Source of the DNA: an uncultured Desulfuromonadales bacterium
Lineage (GTDB): Bacteria; Desulfobacterota; Desulfuromonadia; Geobacterales; CAIOGM01
Direction: 5' to 3'
Length of the DNA stretch: 46,776 nt
NCBI GenBank assembly: GCA_903929485.1
Contig: CAIYUY010000363.1
Location: 1-46,776 of the forward strand
Shown here: in pieces, positions 26,440 through 34,964 of the stretch
How positions within the stretch are numbered: position 1 is the stretch's first letter
Layout: the number at the start of each line of letters is the position of its first letter
The notes under the pieces: model-generated
Seen by the model: the letters and a program-made list of their open reading frames with translations, nothing else
The model's database searches: none
Told to the model about the DNA's origin: nothing
Program-made: the position numbers and the translations under genes

Positions 26440-27195
26440 ATGAAGAGAGACCTTTCGCGGACGAGGGGTTCGATAAACCGGTACCCGTGGACCACTATCC
26501 GGTTGATTCCGCTCCTCTTCTCCCTCGCCCTCATGCCGGTTTCCGCTACCGCGGCGGAGCTGAAGACGGTGGTCACGGCAGTGGAAAAAGGGTACCGGAT
26601 CCTGAATGACCTCCATGCCTCATTCGCTCAACGGAGCGTCATTGCCGGCATCGACCGGGTGCAGAAGGGAGCGGGCGAACTCTTTATCCGGAAAGTGTCC
26701 GGGGGCTCCGCCATGTTTCGCTTCACCTACACAAAGCCGCAGAAGCAGGAAATTATCTGCAACGGCAAGACCGTATGGCTGTATATTCCGGACAACAAAC
26801 AGGTGATGCAGATGGAAACCGCATCCCTGTTTACCGGAGGCAACGGCATCGCCATCTCCTACCTCACCGGCCTGGGCGAGCTCTCTCGAGATTTCGCCAT
26901 CTCCTTCGCCAAGGATCATCAGGACAAAAAGGGGGACTACCTGCTGGAACTGACACCGAAAAAGCCCAGCGCGGTGATGGCGAAACTTCTCCTGACGATC
27001 TCCGGAACCGCGGTGGAGCAGTTTCAACAAACAGGGAGAGCCGCCGACCCCTTCCCGGTGGTCGGCTCCACGGTCATCGACGCCGGGGGGAACCGGACCA
27101 CCATGGAATTCAGTGGCGCTCAGAGCAACAAGGGGATCGCTCCCACACGGTTCACCTTCAATGTTCCCGCGGGAGTAGAAGTTGTGAAACAATAG
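26440..27195 (+). CDS. lolA: Outer-membrane lipoprotein carrier protein LolA
   Basis: A 251-residue periplasmic protein with a signal peptide (hydrophobic core IPLLFSLALMPV, cleavage near ATAA at about residue 40). LolA escorts lipoproteins from the LolCDE transporter across the periplasm to the outer membrane. Family features include LNDLHASFAQRSV, GELFIRK, MFRFTYTKPQKQEIICNGK, VWLYIPDNKQVMQ and the late NKGIAPTRFTFNVPAGVEVV. It is about 45 residues longer than E. coli LolA, mostly from a long basic N-terminus. TAGGAG with eight-base spacing selects ATG 26440 over an in-frame ATG at 26416. yajQ follows after 15 bp. Confidence 0.9.
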   Translation: MKRDLSRTRGSINRYPWTTIRLIPLLFSLALMPVSATAAELKTVVTAVEKGYRILNDLHASFAQRSVIAGIDRVQKGAGELFIRKVSGGSAMFRFTYTKPQKQEIICNGKTVWLYIPDNKQVMQMETASLFTGGNGIAISYLTGLGELSRDFAISFAKDHQDKKGDYLLELTPKKPSAVMAKLLLTISGTAVEQFQQTGRAADPFPVVGSTVIDAGGNRTTMEFSGAQSNKGIAPTRFTFNVPAGVEVVKQ

Positions 27196-27210
27196 TTTTT
27201 GGAGGAAGCC

Positions 27211-27696
27211 ATGCCGTCATTCGACATCGTATCAAAAGTTGAGATGCAGGAAGTGGACAACGCGGTAAACCAGACGATCAAGGAGATCGTTCAGCGTTAT
27301 GATTTCAAGGGGTCCAAGAGCGAAGTGACCCAGGAGAAGGAAGGGATCAAGATCCTTACTGAAGATGATTTTCGGCTCAAGGCCATCATCGACATCCTCC
27401 AATCCAAGTTCCTCAAACGGGGCCTATCACTCAAGGCTCTCCAGTACGGCAAGGTGGAGCCTGCCTCGGGCTCCATGGTGCGCCAGGAGATCACCATCCA
27501 GCAGGGTATCTCCAAGGAAAAAGCGAAGGAGATCATTGCCGCCATAAAAGAGTCCAAGCTCAAGGTTCAGGCCCAGATCCAGGATGAACAGGTACGGGTG
27601 ACGGGGAAAAATATCGACGATCTTCAGGAGGTAATTCAACTCCTCAAGGGGAAGGATCTTGAGGTGGAGATGCAGTTCCTCAACTTCAGGTCATAG
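27211..27696 (+). CDS. yajQ: YajQ-family nucleotide-binding protein
   Basis: A 161-residue protein close in length to E. coli YajQ (163). It opens with the family signature [20 protein letters not shown] and contains [10 protein letters not shown] and [15 protein letters not shown] at the end. The fold is two ferredoxin-like halves. Members bind nucleotides, and some bind cyclic di-GMP and act with transcription factors. GGAGG six bases before ATG 27211 decides the start. It lies between lolA and rimO with short gaps, suggesting one operon. Confidence 0.96.
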   Translation: MPSFDIVSKVEMQEVDNAVNQTIKEIVQRYDFKGSKSEVTQEKEGIKILTEDDFRLKAIIDILQSKFLKRGLSLKALQYGKVEPASGSMVRQEITIQQGISKEKAKEIIAAIKESKLKVQAQIQDEQVRVTGKNIDDLQEVIQLLKGKDLEVEMQFLNFRS

Positions 27697-27713
27697 AAAT
27701 TAAAGGGGATTTT

Positions 27714-29051
27714 GTGAGTGTAAAGCAGAAAGTAAGCATGGTTAGCTTGGGCTGTCCGAAGAACCTGGTTGATGCCGAGGTAATGCTCGGCTGCCTCCCC
27801 TCCGAGGAATACGAGATTACCACGGACGAAAAAGAGGCGGATATCATCATCGTCAACACCTGCTCCTTCATCAGGGAGGCAAAACAAGAAAGCGTCGACA
27901 CCATCCTCGACCTGGCGGAGCGAAAACATGACGCCCGCTGCACCCTTCTCGTGGTGACCGGCTGTCTCCCCCAGCGGTATCAGGAAGAACTGGGGGCTGA
28001 GCTTCCCGAGGTGGACATCTTCATCGGCACGGGAGAATATCCGCGGATCGCCGAAATTCTGGCGGAGAAACGGACTACCCCGGGACAGCTTCGCTACGTG
28101 GGGGACCCCAATTTCGTCTTTGACCCGGACCTCCCCCGGCTGAACTCTTCACCCTCCTACACGGCGTACCTGAAGATTGCGGAAGGGTGTTCAAACCGCT
28201 GCTCCTACTGCGTGATCCCCACCCTGCGGGGGGATCTCCGCTCCCGTCCCTTTGATCAGGTGCTGAAGGAGGCGCGGGAACTGGTGGCGGGAGGGGTCAA
28301 GGAGATCAACCTCATCGCCCAGGATATCACCGCCTACGGCAGGGATTTGGCCGAGAGTCGCACTCTGGAGATGCTCCTGGCCGAACTGGTGAAGATCGAG
28401 GGTCTACAGTGGCTACGGCTTCTTTACGCCTACCCCGACGGGATTACCGATGAGCTGATCCGGATGATCCGGGACGAGGAGAAGATCTGCAAGTATATCG
28501 ACATTCCGCTCCAGCATATCAGTGACCCGGTCCTGAAAAAAATGGGGCGGCGGGGCGGGGAAATCGAGATTCGACGACTCATCGGGCGGCTGAGAAGCGC
28601 GGTTCCCGATCTTGCCATCCGGACATCCCTCATCGTCGGCTTTCCCGGCGAAAGTGACGACGATTTCCAGCGGCTGGTTCAGTTTGTGGAAGAGGTCCGT
28701 TTCGATCGTCTGGGGGTTTTCTGCTACTCGCGGGAGGAAGGTACTCCGGCGGCGGAGATGGATGATCAGATTACCGAGAGGGTCAAACGACTTCGCTACA
28801 AGAAACTGATGAAGGTTCAAGCCCGGGTCTCATTCAAACAGAACCGGCGTCTCATCGGAACAGTAGAGCAGGTGCTGGTGGAGGGGTACAGCGACGAAAC
28901 CGACCTTCTTCTCAAGGGGCGCTCTTCCCGCCAGGCGCCGGACATCGACGGCTTGGTCTATATTACCGCCGGAACCGCCAACGTGGGGGACATCGTCTCC
29001 GTCCGGGTCACCGATTCTTCCGACTACGACGTTATCGGGGAGATCGTTTGA
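27714..29051 (+). CDS. rimO: Ribosomal protein uS12 methylthiotransferase RimO
   Basis: A 445-residue radical SAM enzyme (E. coli 441) that adds a methylthio group to an aspartate of ribosomal protein S12. The N-terminal UPF0004 domain holds three cysteines for the auxiliary cluster (SLGCPKN at residue 14, NTCSFI, TGCLPQR). The SAM cluster motif is CSNRCSYC near residue 159, and the C-terminal TRAM domain is [19 protein letters not shown]. The RimO-specific hydrophobic YPDGI and QHISD.VLK.MGR motifs separate it from MiaB. Translation starts at GTG 27714 behind AAAGGGG, 17 bp after yajQ. Confidence 0.96.
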   Translation: MSVKQKVSMVSLGCPKNLVDAEVMLGCLPSEEYEITTDEKEADIIIVNTCSFIREAKQESVDTILDLAERKHDARCTLLVVTGCLPQRYQEELGAELPEVDIFIGTGEYPRIAEILAEKRTTPGQLRYVGDPNFVFDPDLPRLNSSPSYTAYLKIAEGCSNRCSYCVIPTLRGDLRSRPFDQVLKEARELVAGGVKEINLIAQDITAYGRDLAESRTLEMLLAELVKIEGLQWLRLLYAYPDGITDELIRMIRDEEKICKYIDIPLQHISDPVLKKMGRRGGEIEIRRLIGRLRSAVPDLAIRTSLIVGFPGESDDDFQRLVQFVEEVRFDRLGVFCYSREEGTPAAEMDDQITERVKRLRYKKLMKVQARVSFKQNRRLIGTVEQVLVEGYSDETDLLLKGRSSRQAPDIDGLVYITAGTANVGDIVSVRVTDSSDYDVIGEIV

Positions 29052-29132
29052 TTTAGCTTGACAATTCCGGCACGTGGTTTATCATTCCGAAACTTTTTCG
29101 AGGTGTCTATCCCTGATGTCATGGAGATTCTG

Positions 29133-29552
29133 ATGGTAGAAAAAATAGAAGAAATGCGGGGCATACTCCTTAACATGAAGGAGGCGACCCTTGCCGAAAT
29201 CCAGAAATCGCTTCGCACCGGGACTGACGCGCCGGATGTTGAGCCCAGTGGCGATATCTATGATCAAGCATCCAGTGAGCGGGACCGTGAGCTTGACCTG
29301 TTGTTGGGTGACCGGGAACGGGAAAAACTCAGGAATATCGACGAGGCGCTGGATCGGCTTGGAGATGGCGAGTACGGTGTCTGCGAAGAGTGCGAGGAGG
29401 ATATCCCCCTTGGAAGACTGAAGGTCCTTCCCTTTGCTCGCTACTGCGTACGGTGCAAGGCGGATATCGAAAAACTCCAGGCACAAACCCGTCGATTCGA
29501 GGAAGAGAGGGTTTACCGGGAGATTGCTTTCACCGAGGAAGAAGAAGGATAG
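29133..29552 (+). CDS. dksA: DksA/TraR-family zinc-finger protein
   Basis: A 139-residue protein with a helical coiled-coil N-terminus and a four-cysteine zinc finger, CEECEEDIPLGRL and YCVRC. DksA binds the RNA polymerase secondary channel and, with ppGpp, adjusts rRNA and amino-acid promoters. The acidic coiled-coil tip needed for activity appears to be kept (GDIYDQAS, matching the D..D.A pattern). A GGAG six bases ahead supports ATG 29133. An in-frame ATG at 29121 lacks a site and the frame is open further upstream. Deltaproteobacteria often carry several paralogues, so the exact orthologue is uncertain. It follows rimO by 81 bp. Confidence 0.9.
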   Translation: MVEKIEEMRGILLNMKEATLAEIQKSLRTGTDAPDVEPSGDIYDQASSERDRELDLLLGDREREKLRNIDEALDRLGDGEYGVCEECEEDIPLGRLKVLPFARYCVRCKADIEKLQAQTRRFEEERVYREIAFTEEEEG

Positions 29553-29591
29553 CCGACTCCCCCACGACGACAATCATTTAAAAAGCATTTG

Positions 29592-29652
29592 CACGCGGAG
29601 ACGCGGAGAAAGCCGAACCTTGTTTTCTCTGCTTTCTCTTCGTCTCCGCGTG
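29592..29652. repeat. Intergenic inverted repeat of the CGCGGAGACG type
   Basis: CACGCGGAGACG (29592-29603) is the exact complement of CGTCTCCGCGTG (29641-29652). Inner GGAGAAAG and CTTTCTCTT extend the fold. It lies between the convergent dksA-like and sensor genes and may also terminate transcription (a T7 run follows at about 29661). It belongs to the GCAGAGACGC-like dispersed repeats of bacterial intergenic DNA. Confidence 0.7.
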
Positions 29653-29677
29653 ATGAACCGCTTTTTTTAGCCCTGCC

Positions 29678-30910
29678 TCAGATACGCCGTGAACCCTGCT
29701 CGGACATATCCCGTAGAATAGCGGTGATCATGGTTTTCCCTTCGCTCTTGGACGCCGATAACGCTATTTCAAAAGGGCGCCAGTCGCCTGAAGAGCCGCG
29801 TACCCGGTGTTCACGGGTTTCCACGATCATTCCGTCATTCCCTGACGCCAGGCGGGCGCCGATTTTCTCTCTGAGTCTGCCGCCGCTCTCTATGAGCTGA
29901 TAAAAATCCTCTCCGATAATCTCCTGCCGTGACTTCCCGAATAACCGCTCAGCCTTTTCGTTGGAGATGACGATCTTGCCGTCTTCCATGAAAGTCACCA
30001 CTGCCGACCGCGCCATCCGGATGAAGTTACGGTACCGTTCCCCCGACTCACGACTCTGCTCAGTCTTTCGCTCCAATTCGGCCATCAACTCGTTAAAGGC
30101 GGCAATCAGCTGTCCAATCTCATCTTTCCCTCTCTGGGGGATCCGGTCGCTGAAGGTTCCGGTCCGGGCTACCAGGGTAATGCTTCGCGCCACGAGGGAT
30201 ATGGGATTGATGACCGCCTGATGGATAACGTACCCCATGACGAGCAGCACCAGAAGAAACATCCCTCCCCGAATAATCAGATCATGTCTGAGATTGACGG
30301 ACATGGCGCCAAACAGTTCCGCAAGGGGAATTGTCACCGACACGGCGCCGATGATCTCGCCGGGATGATAATTGTAGGAGGGGTGCCCCTTGGGAAATCG
30401 TTGCCTCACAAAAAGTGGCGCTGATTCATAGCTGCCGTGGCATTCAAGGCATGAGTTATCAGCCATCATGGGAAACAGGTAGCGGAGGCTTTCCCCTTTT
30501 GCGCCCTGGATGACCTGAAAAGATTCCTTCGTGGACCCATTGGCGAGCCCTCTCAGCTGTTCCTCCTCGTAGGGGTCGGGGCGGTTTGCGGGATTTCTGA
30601 AGCGAAGAGAAATCTGACGGACATAGTATGAAGTATTCTTGGTGATCCGCTGGGCGATCCGGGTGGCGACGACTTGGGGAACCAGGTTGTAATTGCGAGC
30701 CGGTTCATCGGTGAGAACCAGGGACATATACTCACGGGCCTCGATGATCTGACGCGCAATGATGCGGGCATTGTCCACCTCTCCCGCGACGATCAGTTTC
30801 TGTTGCCGATGGTAGCCGTAGATCGCACCGAAGATGAAGAGACTCACCATGCAGACGGTGAGTATGATGTTGAACTTGATGGTGATTCCGAGGTTGGTGA
30901 ACCAGGACAT
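29678..30910 (-). CDS. Haem-binding (DUF3365-like) HAMP-PAS sensor without output domain
   Basis: A 410-residue membrane sensor with a GGAGG before its ATG. A membrane helix (about 12-32) is followed by a periplasmic DUF3365/Tll0287-like domain with a single haem c site CLECH near residue 152, preceded by the SLRYLFPMMADNS stretch and followed by the GAVSVTIPLAE segment. A second membrane helix (about 215-233), a HAMP domain (VINPISLVARSITLVA, GKDEIGQL) and a PAS domain (about 295-405, ending in ILRDMSEQ) follow. Such sensors normally continue into a kinase, GGDEF or MCP domain, but here the gene ends at the PAS. It may act through a separate partner or be a truncated relic with an intact reading frame. 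The haem suggests redox or gas sensing (inference). Confidence 0.9.
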   Translation of the reverse strand: MSWFTNLGITIKFNIILTVCMVSLFIFGAIYGYHRQQKLIVAGEVDNARIIARQIIEAREYMSLVLTDEPARNYNLVPQVVATRIAQRITKNTSYYVRQISLRFRNPANRPDPYEEEQLRGLANGSTKESFQVIQGAKGESLRYLFPMMADNSCLECHGSYESAPLFVRQRFPKGHPSYNYHPGEIIGAVSVTIPLAELFGAMSVNLRHDLIIRGGMFLLVLLVMGYVIHQAVINPISLVARSITLVARTGTFSDRIPQRGKDEIGQLIAAFNELMAELERKTEQSRESGERYRNFIRMARSAVVTFMEDGKIVISNEKAERLFGKSRQEIIGEDFYQLIESGGRLREKIGARLASGNDGMIVETREHRVRGSSGDWRPFEIALSASKSEGKTMITAILRDMSEQGSRRI

Positions 30911-31092
30911 GTGGCCTCCGCGACAAACTGTAGCGTCTAGTATACCCGGAGAGGCGAAGGAGGCAAGAAAAAAGGGGCGGAGTTGGGATTCCAGGGGAGC
31001 TCCCTGGACTTCATAATGAATTTATCTTGACGGAAAAAGCGATGAGGAGTACTTTTTTGCCCATGCTGCGTCGTGAAAAGGAGAAGATAACC

Positions 31093-31995
31093 ATGGCCAC
31101 CGCCAGTGGTAAAGAAGCTCGTAAATTTGTTGCATCCTACCGGATTGAAGATGGCGGCGGGTTCCGGCTCAAGGATTTCGACCCCGGCGACACCAACGGC
31201 CTCACCTCCAAGAAGGACGCCCGAAAGACACTCCGGGAGGGGATCGTCCTGTTGAGCAAGATGCAAGAGAAGCTTTTCGCCCAGGGGCGTCGGGGAGTGC
31301 TCCTCATCTTCCAGGCCATGGACGCCGCCGGCAAGGACGGAGCTATCAAGCATGTCATGTCCGGCGTCAACCCTCAAGGATGTCAAGTCTACTCCTTCAA
31401 GTCCCCCTCGGCCGAAGAGCTGAACCACGATTTTCTCTGGCGGAGTTCTCAACGCCTCCCGGAGCGGGGAAGAATCGGCATCTTTAACCGCTCCTATTAC
31501 GAAGAGGTCCTGGCCGTCCGGGTTCATGCCCAACTCCTTGAGAGACAGAACCTCCCGACGGAACTGGTGACGAAATCCATCTGGAAAGAGCGGTTCGAGG
31601 ATATCAACGCCTTCGAACGGTATGCCACGAGAAACGGCATCACCATCCTGAAATTTTTCCTGCATCTCTCCAGGAAAGAACAAAAAAAGCGGTTTCTTCA
31701 GCGGCTGGATACTCCCGCCAAGAACTGGAAGTACTCCATGGCGGATGCCACGGAGCGGGGTTTCTGGGATGATTACATGATCGCCTACGAGGAGATGATC
31801 CGCGCTACGGCGACGAAACGGGCGCCGTGGTACGTGGCGCCGGCGGACAACAAGTGGTTCACTCAGCTCGTGGTGGCGGCGGCCATCCATGACGCACTGG
31901 ACGAGATGAAATTGGAGTTTCCCAGGGTCGACGGAGAAAAACGGAAGGAATTGGCTGCCGCCAGAGCCGCTCTCCAGGGAGAGAAGGAAACATGA
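31093..31995 (+). CDS. ppk2: Polyphosphate kinase 2 family protein
   Basis: A 300-residue polyphosphate:nucleotide phosphotransferase. The P-loop is MDAAGKDGAIKH near residue 76, the lid/second motif is RIGIFNRSYYEEVLAVRVH near 130, and VNPQGCQVYSFKSPSAEE is typical of the PPK2 subgroup that phosphorylates AMP/ADP or GDP with polyphosphate. The direction in vivo cannot be set from sequence. AAGGAG upstream supports ATG 31093. In-frame ATGs at 31042 and 31063 have poorer sites. Its stop overlaps the antiporter start (ATGA). A small hairpin (30991-31007) lies in the divergent spacer. Confidence 0.93.
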   Translation: MATASGKEARKFVASYRIEDGGGFRLKDFDPGDTNGLTSKKDARKTLREGIVLLSKMQEKLFAQGRRGVLLIFQAMDAAGKDGAIKHVMSGVNPQGCQVYSFKSPSAEELNHDFLWRSSQRLPERGRIGIFNRSYYEEVLAVRVHAQLLERQNLPTELVTKSIWKERFEDINAFERYATRNGITILKFFLHLSRKEQKKRFLQRLDTPAKNWKYSMADATERGFWDDYMIAYEEMIRATATKRAPWYVAPADNKWFTQLVVAAAIHDALDEMKLEFPRVDGEKRKELAAARAALQGEKET

Positions 31996-33419
31996 GCGGG
32001 CTACCTTTCCCGCTATCACCGGCAAGCTACGGTGACAGCGGCATGACCGGACTTATCGCCATTCTCTCCCACAGGATACAGGTCCAACCACTGAATCTTT
32101 GGGTGTCGCTCCTTTTTCTGGGGGCGGTGCTCCACACCTTTTTCACGGCCGGATTCCATCAACTTGCTTCCGTATTTGAGCAGCGACGCCGGGAAGAGCT
32201 CTTTAAGCAGGGAGAAGAGCTGCCCGATAACACCGTCATGGCCGGCGGCAAGGCGCGTCTCTGCCGCTTCCTGGGAGAGATCGAAGTCGTCTTCGGCATT
32301 TGGGTCGTCCCCCTGCTGCTGCTGCTGGCCTCTTCAATCGGTCTCAAGCCGGCGCTGGAGTATCTGGAAAAGGGGGTAAACTACGACGAGGCGCTCTTCG
32401 TCGTGGTCATCATGGCCATCTCGTCAACCCGTCCGATCCTGAGCCTGGCTGAGTGCTCTCTTGCCGTATGCGCCCGCTGGGGGGGGGGACGGCCCCAGGC
32501 CTGGTGGCTTTCCATCCTGACGGTGGGGCCCCTCCTGGGATCGCTCATCACCGAACCCGCCGCCATGACCATCTCGGCGCTGCTCATGGGGAGAAGATTC
32601 TACGCACTCAAGCCGTCCCGTCGTTTTGCCTACGCCACCCTGGGACTCCTCTTCGTCAACATCTCCGTAGGGGGGACACTCACCAACTTTGCCGCCCCGC
32701 CGGTGTTAATGGTGACCGTACCCTGGGGGTGGGACACCCCCCATATGATGACCCATTTCGGGTGGATAGCCGTTGTGGGGATCGTGCTGAGCAACATGCT
32801 TCATTTTCTGCTTTTCCGCGGGGAGTTCGCGGCGCTGAACTCCCCGCCCGTTCATGAAACCGAAGAGAAGCGACGACCGGTACCGTTCTGGGTCACGCTC
32901 ATCCATCTGCTCTTCATGGCCTCGGCCGTTTACAATGTCCATCGACCGGCGCTGCTGGTGGGAAGCTTTCTCTTCTTTCTGGCGTTCTTCGAGGTGACCG
33001 AGGAGTACCAGGATACCTTTCAGCTCCGCCCCCCCATTCTGGTCGGCTTCTTCCTGGCGGGACTGGTGATCCACGGCGGGCTCCAACAGTGGTGGATTGC
33101 GCCGGTCCTGGGTCGGCTGGAGGAGCTTCCCCTGATGTTCGGCGCCTTGGGGCTCAGCGCCGTGAACGACAATGCCGCCATTACCTTTCTTGCCACCCTG
33201 GTTCCCAACATGACCGAATCCATGAAGCATGCCGTCGTGTCGGGAGCGGTTATCGGTGGGGGATTGACCGTCATCGCCAATGCCCCAAATCCCGCCGGCC
33301 AATCCATCCTGGATACTTTTTTCCAAGAAGGGATCTCACCGCTGGGGCTGCTGCTGGGGGCGCTAGCCCCGACGGCAATCATGTCCGCCTGTTTTATCCT
33401 TCTTCCCTGCTTCGGCTGA
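31992..33419 (+). CDS. Putative Na+/H+ antiporter (Na_H_antiport_3-like)
   Basis: A 475-residue polytopic membrane protein with about eleven hydrophobic segments. The pattern LFLGAVLHTFFTAGFHQLA, then GEIEVVFGIWVVPLLLLLAS, ISSTRPIL, GSLITEPAAMT, VGGTLTNFAAPPVLMV and LSAVNDNAAITFLATLVP matches proteins labelled putative Na+/H+ antiporter. The conserved acidic and polar residues (E in TEPAAMT, ND in VNDNA) sit in predicted membrane segments, as expected for cation exchange. Its ATG overlaps the ppk2 stop by four bases, implying coupled translation and perhaps a joint role in energy or ion stress (inference). Confidence 0.88.
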   Translation: MSGLPFPLSPASYGDSGMTGLIAILSHRIQVQPLNLWVSLLFLGAVLHTFFTAGFHQLASVFEQRRREELFKQGEELPDNTVMAGGKARLCRFLGEIEVVFGIWVVPLLLLLASSIGLKPALEYLEKGVNYDEALFVVVIMAISSTRPILSLAECSLAVCARWGGGRPQAWWLSILTVGPLLGSLITEPAAMTISALLMGRRFYALKPSRRFAYATLGLLFVNISVGGTLTNFAAPPVLMVTVPWGWDTPHMMTHFGWIAVVGIVLSNMLHFLLFRGEFAALNSPPVHETEEKRRPVPFWVTLIHLLFMASAVYNVHRPALLVGSFLFFLAFFEVTEEYQDTFQLRPPILVGFFLAGLVIHGGLQQWWIAPVLGRLEELPLMFGALGLSAVNDNAAITFLATLVPNMTESMKHAVVSGAVIGGGLTVIANAPNPAGQSILDTFFQEGISPLGLLLGALAPTAIMSACFILLPCFG

Positions 33420-33444
33420 ATTCAACGGCGAGGCGGCGGCACGC

Positions 33445-33741
33445 TTAGTACGGCGACTCATAGTCGGCTGAAACGATGGAGGATGAGACGGAGCGCATGT
33501 GGGGGATAATAGTTCCGGCATGGTATGCATCGACCTGATAAGCGCTCAGTTCATCCAGGGAGCCGAACCTGGTCACCAAGGCAATATCGTACGACCGCGG
33601 AGAATGAATCAGATCCACCCCCACTTCAAGATGAAGAAGTTGCGGGATCTTGCCGTCCATGCTCAGCAGCAGGTCGCGAGTCGCGGCGATGACCTGGGGA
33701 GTGGGGTCGGTCAGCTTGAACAGGATGATGTGAGTAATCAT
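33445..33741 (-). CDS. Dabb (stress-responsive A/B barrel) domain protein
   Basis: A 98-residue protein with the Dabb signature: MITHIILFKLTDPTP at the start, IPQLLHLEVGVD in the middle and the closing YQVDAYHAGTIIPHMR stretch. These ferredoxin-like dimeric barrels occur in stress proteins and some polyketide cyclases, and the substrate is unknown. AAAGGAG seven bases upstream picks ATG 33741 over an open extension to 33861. It is convergent with the antiporter, with no clear terminator in the 25 bases between. Confidence 0.88.
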   Translation of the reverse strand: MITHIILFKLTDPTPQVIAATRDLLLSMDGKIPQLLHLEVGVDLIHSPRSYDIALVTRFGSLDELSAYQVDAYHAGTIIPHMRSVSSSIVSADYESPY

Positions 33742-33968
33742 GGGGTGCTCCTTTAGAGTTGTAGATATTCCTGCCGTCTGCTTCATTGCACTGCTCATGG
33801 TCGCCGGAATCCGGCTCCTCTCTGACCGACGACGCTCAAGCGGGCTCTTTACCCTCGCCATGGGGTTAATTCTGTTCGGCGTGACTCCGCACCTTCAGGT
33901 TTGAGCCGCGACCACCGGCAGGAGTTCACCCCCCTATCTTTCTTCCAACAATCACGAATCTGTCCGTT

Positions 33969-33986
33969 ACGGTGACGGTGACGGTG
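33969..33986 (+). repeat. Three tandem copies of ACGGTG
   Basis: A short perfect hexamer repeat in the 271-base spacer between the Dabb gene and the deacetylase gene. The rest of that spacer shows no gene or clear signal. Confidence 0.6.
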
Positions 33987-34012
33987 CTGCACGAACAACC
34001 GGGACTGTTATT

Positions 34013-34825
34013 CTATCGTTTGACAGGTTCAATCACCACGAAATCTTGCCTTCGTGTAAAGAACGAGATCCCGTCCTTGTCCGATTCCCCCACGGGCCAA
34101 TTCCCCCCATGCAGCCAACCGTAGGCTCTTTGACCAAAACCTCCGTCGCCCCAGGCCTGGCGATGAACCTTTTCGTCAACATACATGGTTTTTTTTGGTG
34201 ACTGTACACAGGATGCCACGCGGAGATAGACAGGTACTTCCCACGTTCCGGAGCTCATTGTGTCGTAAAGAATTTCATGATCGCGATGTTTATAAACAGT
34301 ACAGCCGGATATTTCATTGGCATATGCCGCCACTATTACTTTTTCAGGTTTATATTCCTTTACGGCCGACCTGACCGCCTGCCGGATCCCGGCTCTTGTT
34401 AATTTCAAGTCTCCCATATCCATGATCATAAGGCCGTAGGGCCTTGTCATCATCTTCTCTAAAAAATAAGTTACAGAGTCTATTCTCTTTGTCTTACAGT
34501 CGAGGGCTGATATTTTCTTGCAATGTCTCGTTTTTTCCCCCAGGGTCAGAATCATGAAAACAGGGGTCTCGTCGTCGGCGAGGGCAGCCCATCCTTCATA
34601 TTCATCGTCCGGGTGAGGGCAAAGGACGAGAACTATTTTTTTTGGGGCGACTCCGTTCGGAAGTTTGATGGTGCGGGAAACGTTCGAATTTTCATTCACT
34701 CTGTCCGGAAGTTTGATGATGCAGGGAAAATCCGGATGCCTATTCGGGGGGAAACAGGTAAAAGAGAGCGCCGCCGCGGTCACGGAGAGCGCCAGCATTA
34801 GTACTACTTTTACACCCTTGCATCT
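34013..34825 (-). CDS. Exported PIG-L family deacetylase
   Basis: A 270-residue protein of the PIG-L/LmbE zinc deacetylase family, which removes acetyl groups from GlcNAc-type sugars. Metal ligands are in CPHPDDEYEGW near residue 72 (family AHPDDE) and YKHRDHEI near 180 (family HPDH), with a general-base Asp in the first motif. The N-terminus MRCKGVKVVLMLALSVTAAA is a signal or anchor segment, with a cysteine soon after (LSFTC) that is a poor lipobox. The start ATG 34825 is chosen for this segment, and the ribosome site is weak. The gene looks richer in AT than its neighbours, a possible sign of transfer. Upstream on the same strand lies a PEP-CTERM gene with a terminator between. Confidence 0.85.
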   Translation of the reverse strand, partial: RCKGVKVVLMLALSVTAAALSFTCFPPNRHPDFPCIIKLPDRVNENSNVSRTIKLPNGVAPKKIVLVLCPHPDDEYEGWAALADDETPVFMILTLGEKTRHCKKISALDCKTKRIDSVTYFLEKMMTRPYGLMIMDMGDLKLTRAGIRQAVRSAVKEYKPEKVIVAAYANEISGCTVYKHRDHEILYDTMSSGTWEVPVYLRVASCVQSPKKTMYVDEKVHRQAWGDGGFGQRAYGWLHGGNWPVGESDKDGISFFTRRQDFVVIEPVKR

Positions 34826-34901
34826 CATCTCTTTACCTGACCATGCGCCTTGCCGGGCTGTAGACTGTTCGTGATGTTCAAAAAAAAGATTAAGTAACAT
34901 G

Positions 34902-34935
34902 AAAAAAAGGCGACCATTGAGGATCGCCTTTTTTC
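34902..34935 (-). terminator. Terminator after the PEP-CTERM gene
   Basis: AAAAAAGGCGA (34903-34913) pairs with TCGCCTTTTTT (34924-34934) around a ten-base loop. The poly-A on the plus strand becomes a T run for minus-strand transcription of the gene ending at 34965. Confidence 0.88.
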
Positions 34936-34964
34936 GGTGCTTTAATCCATCTCTATTTCTTTCC

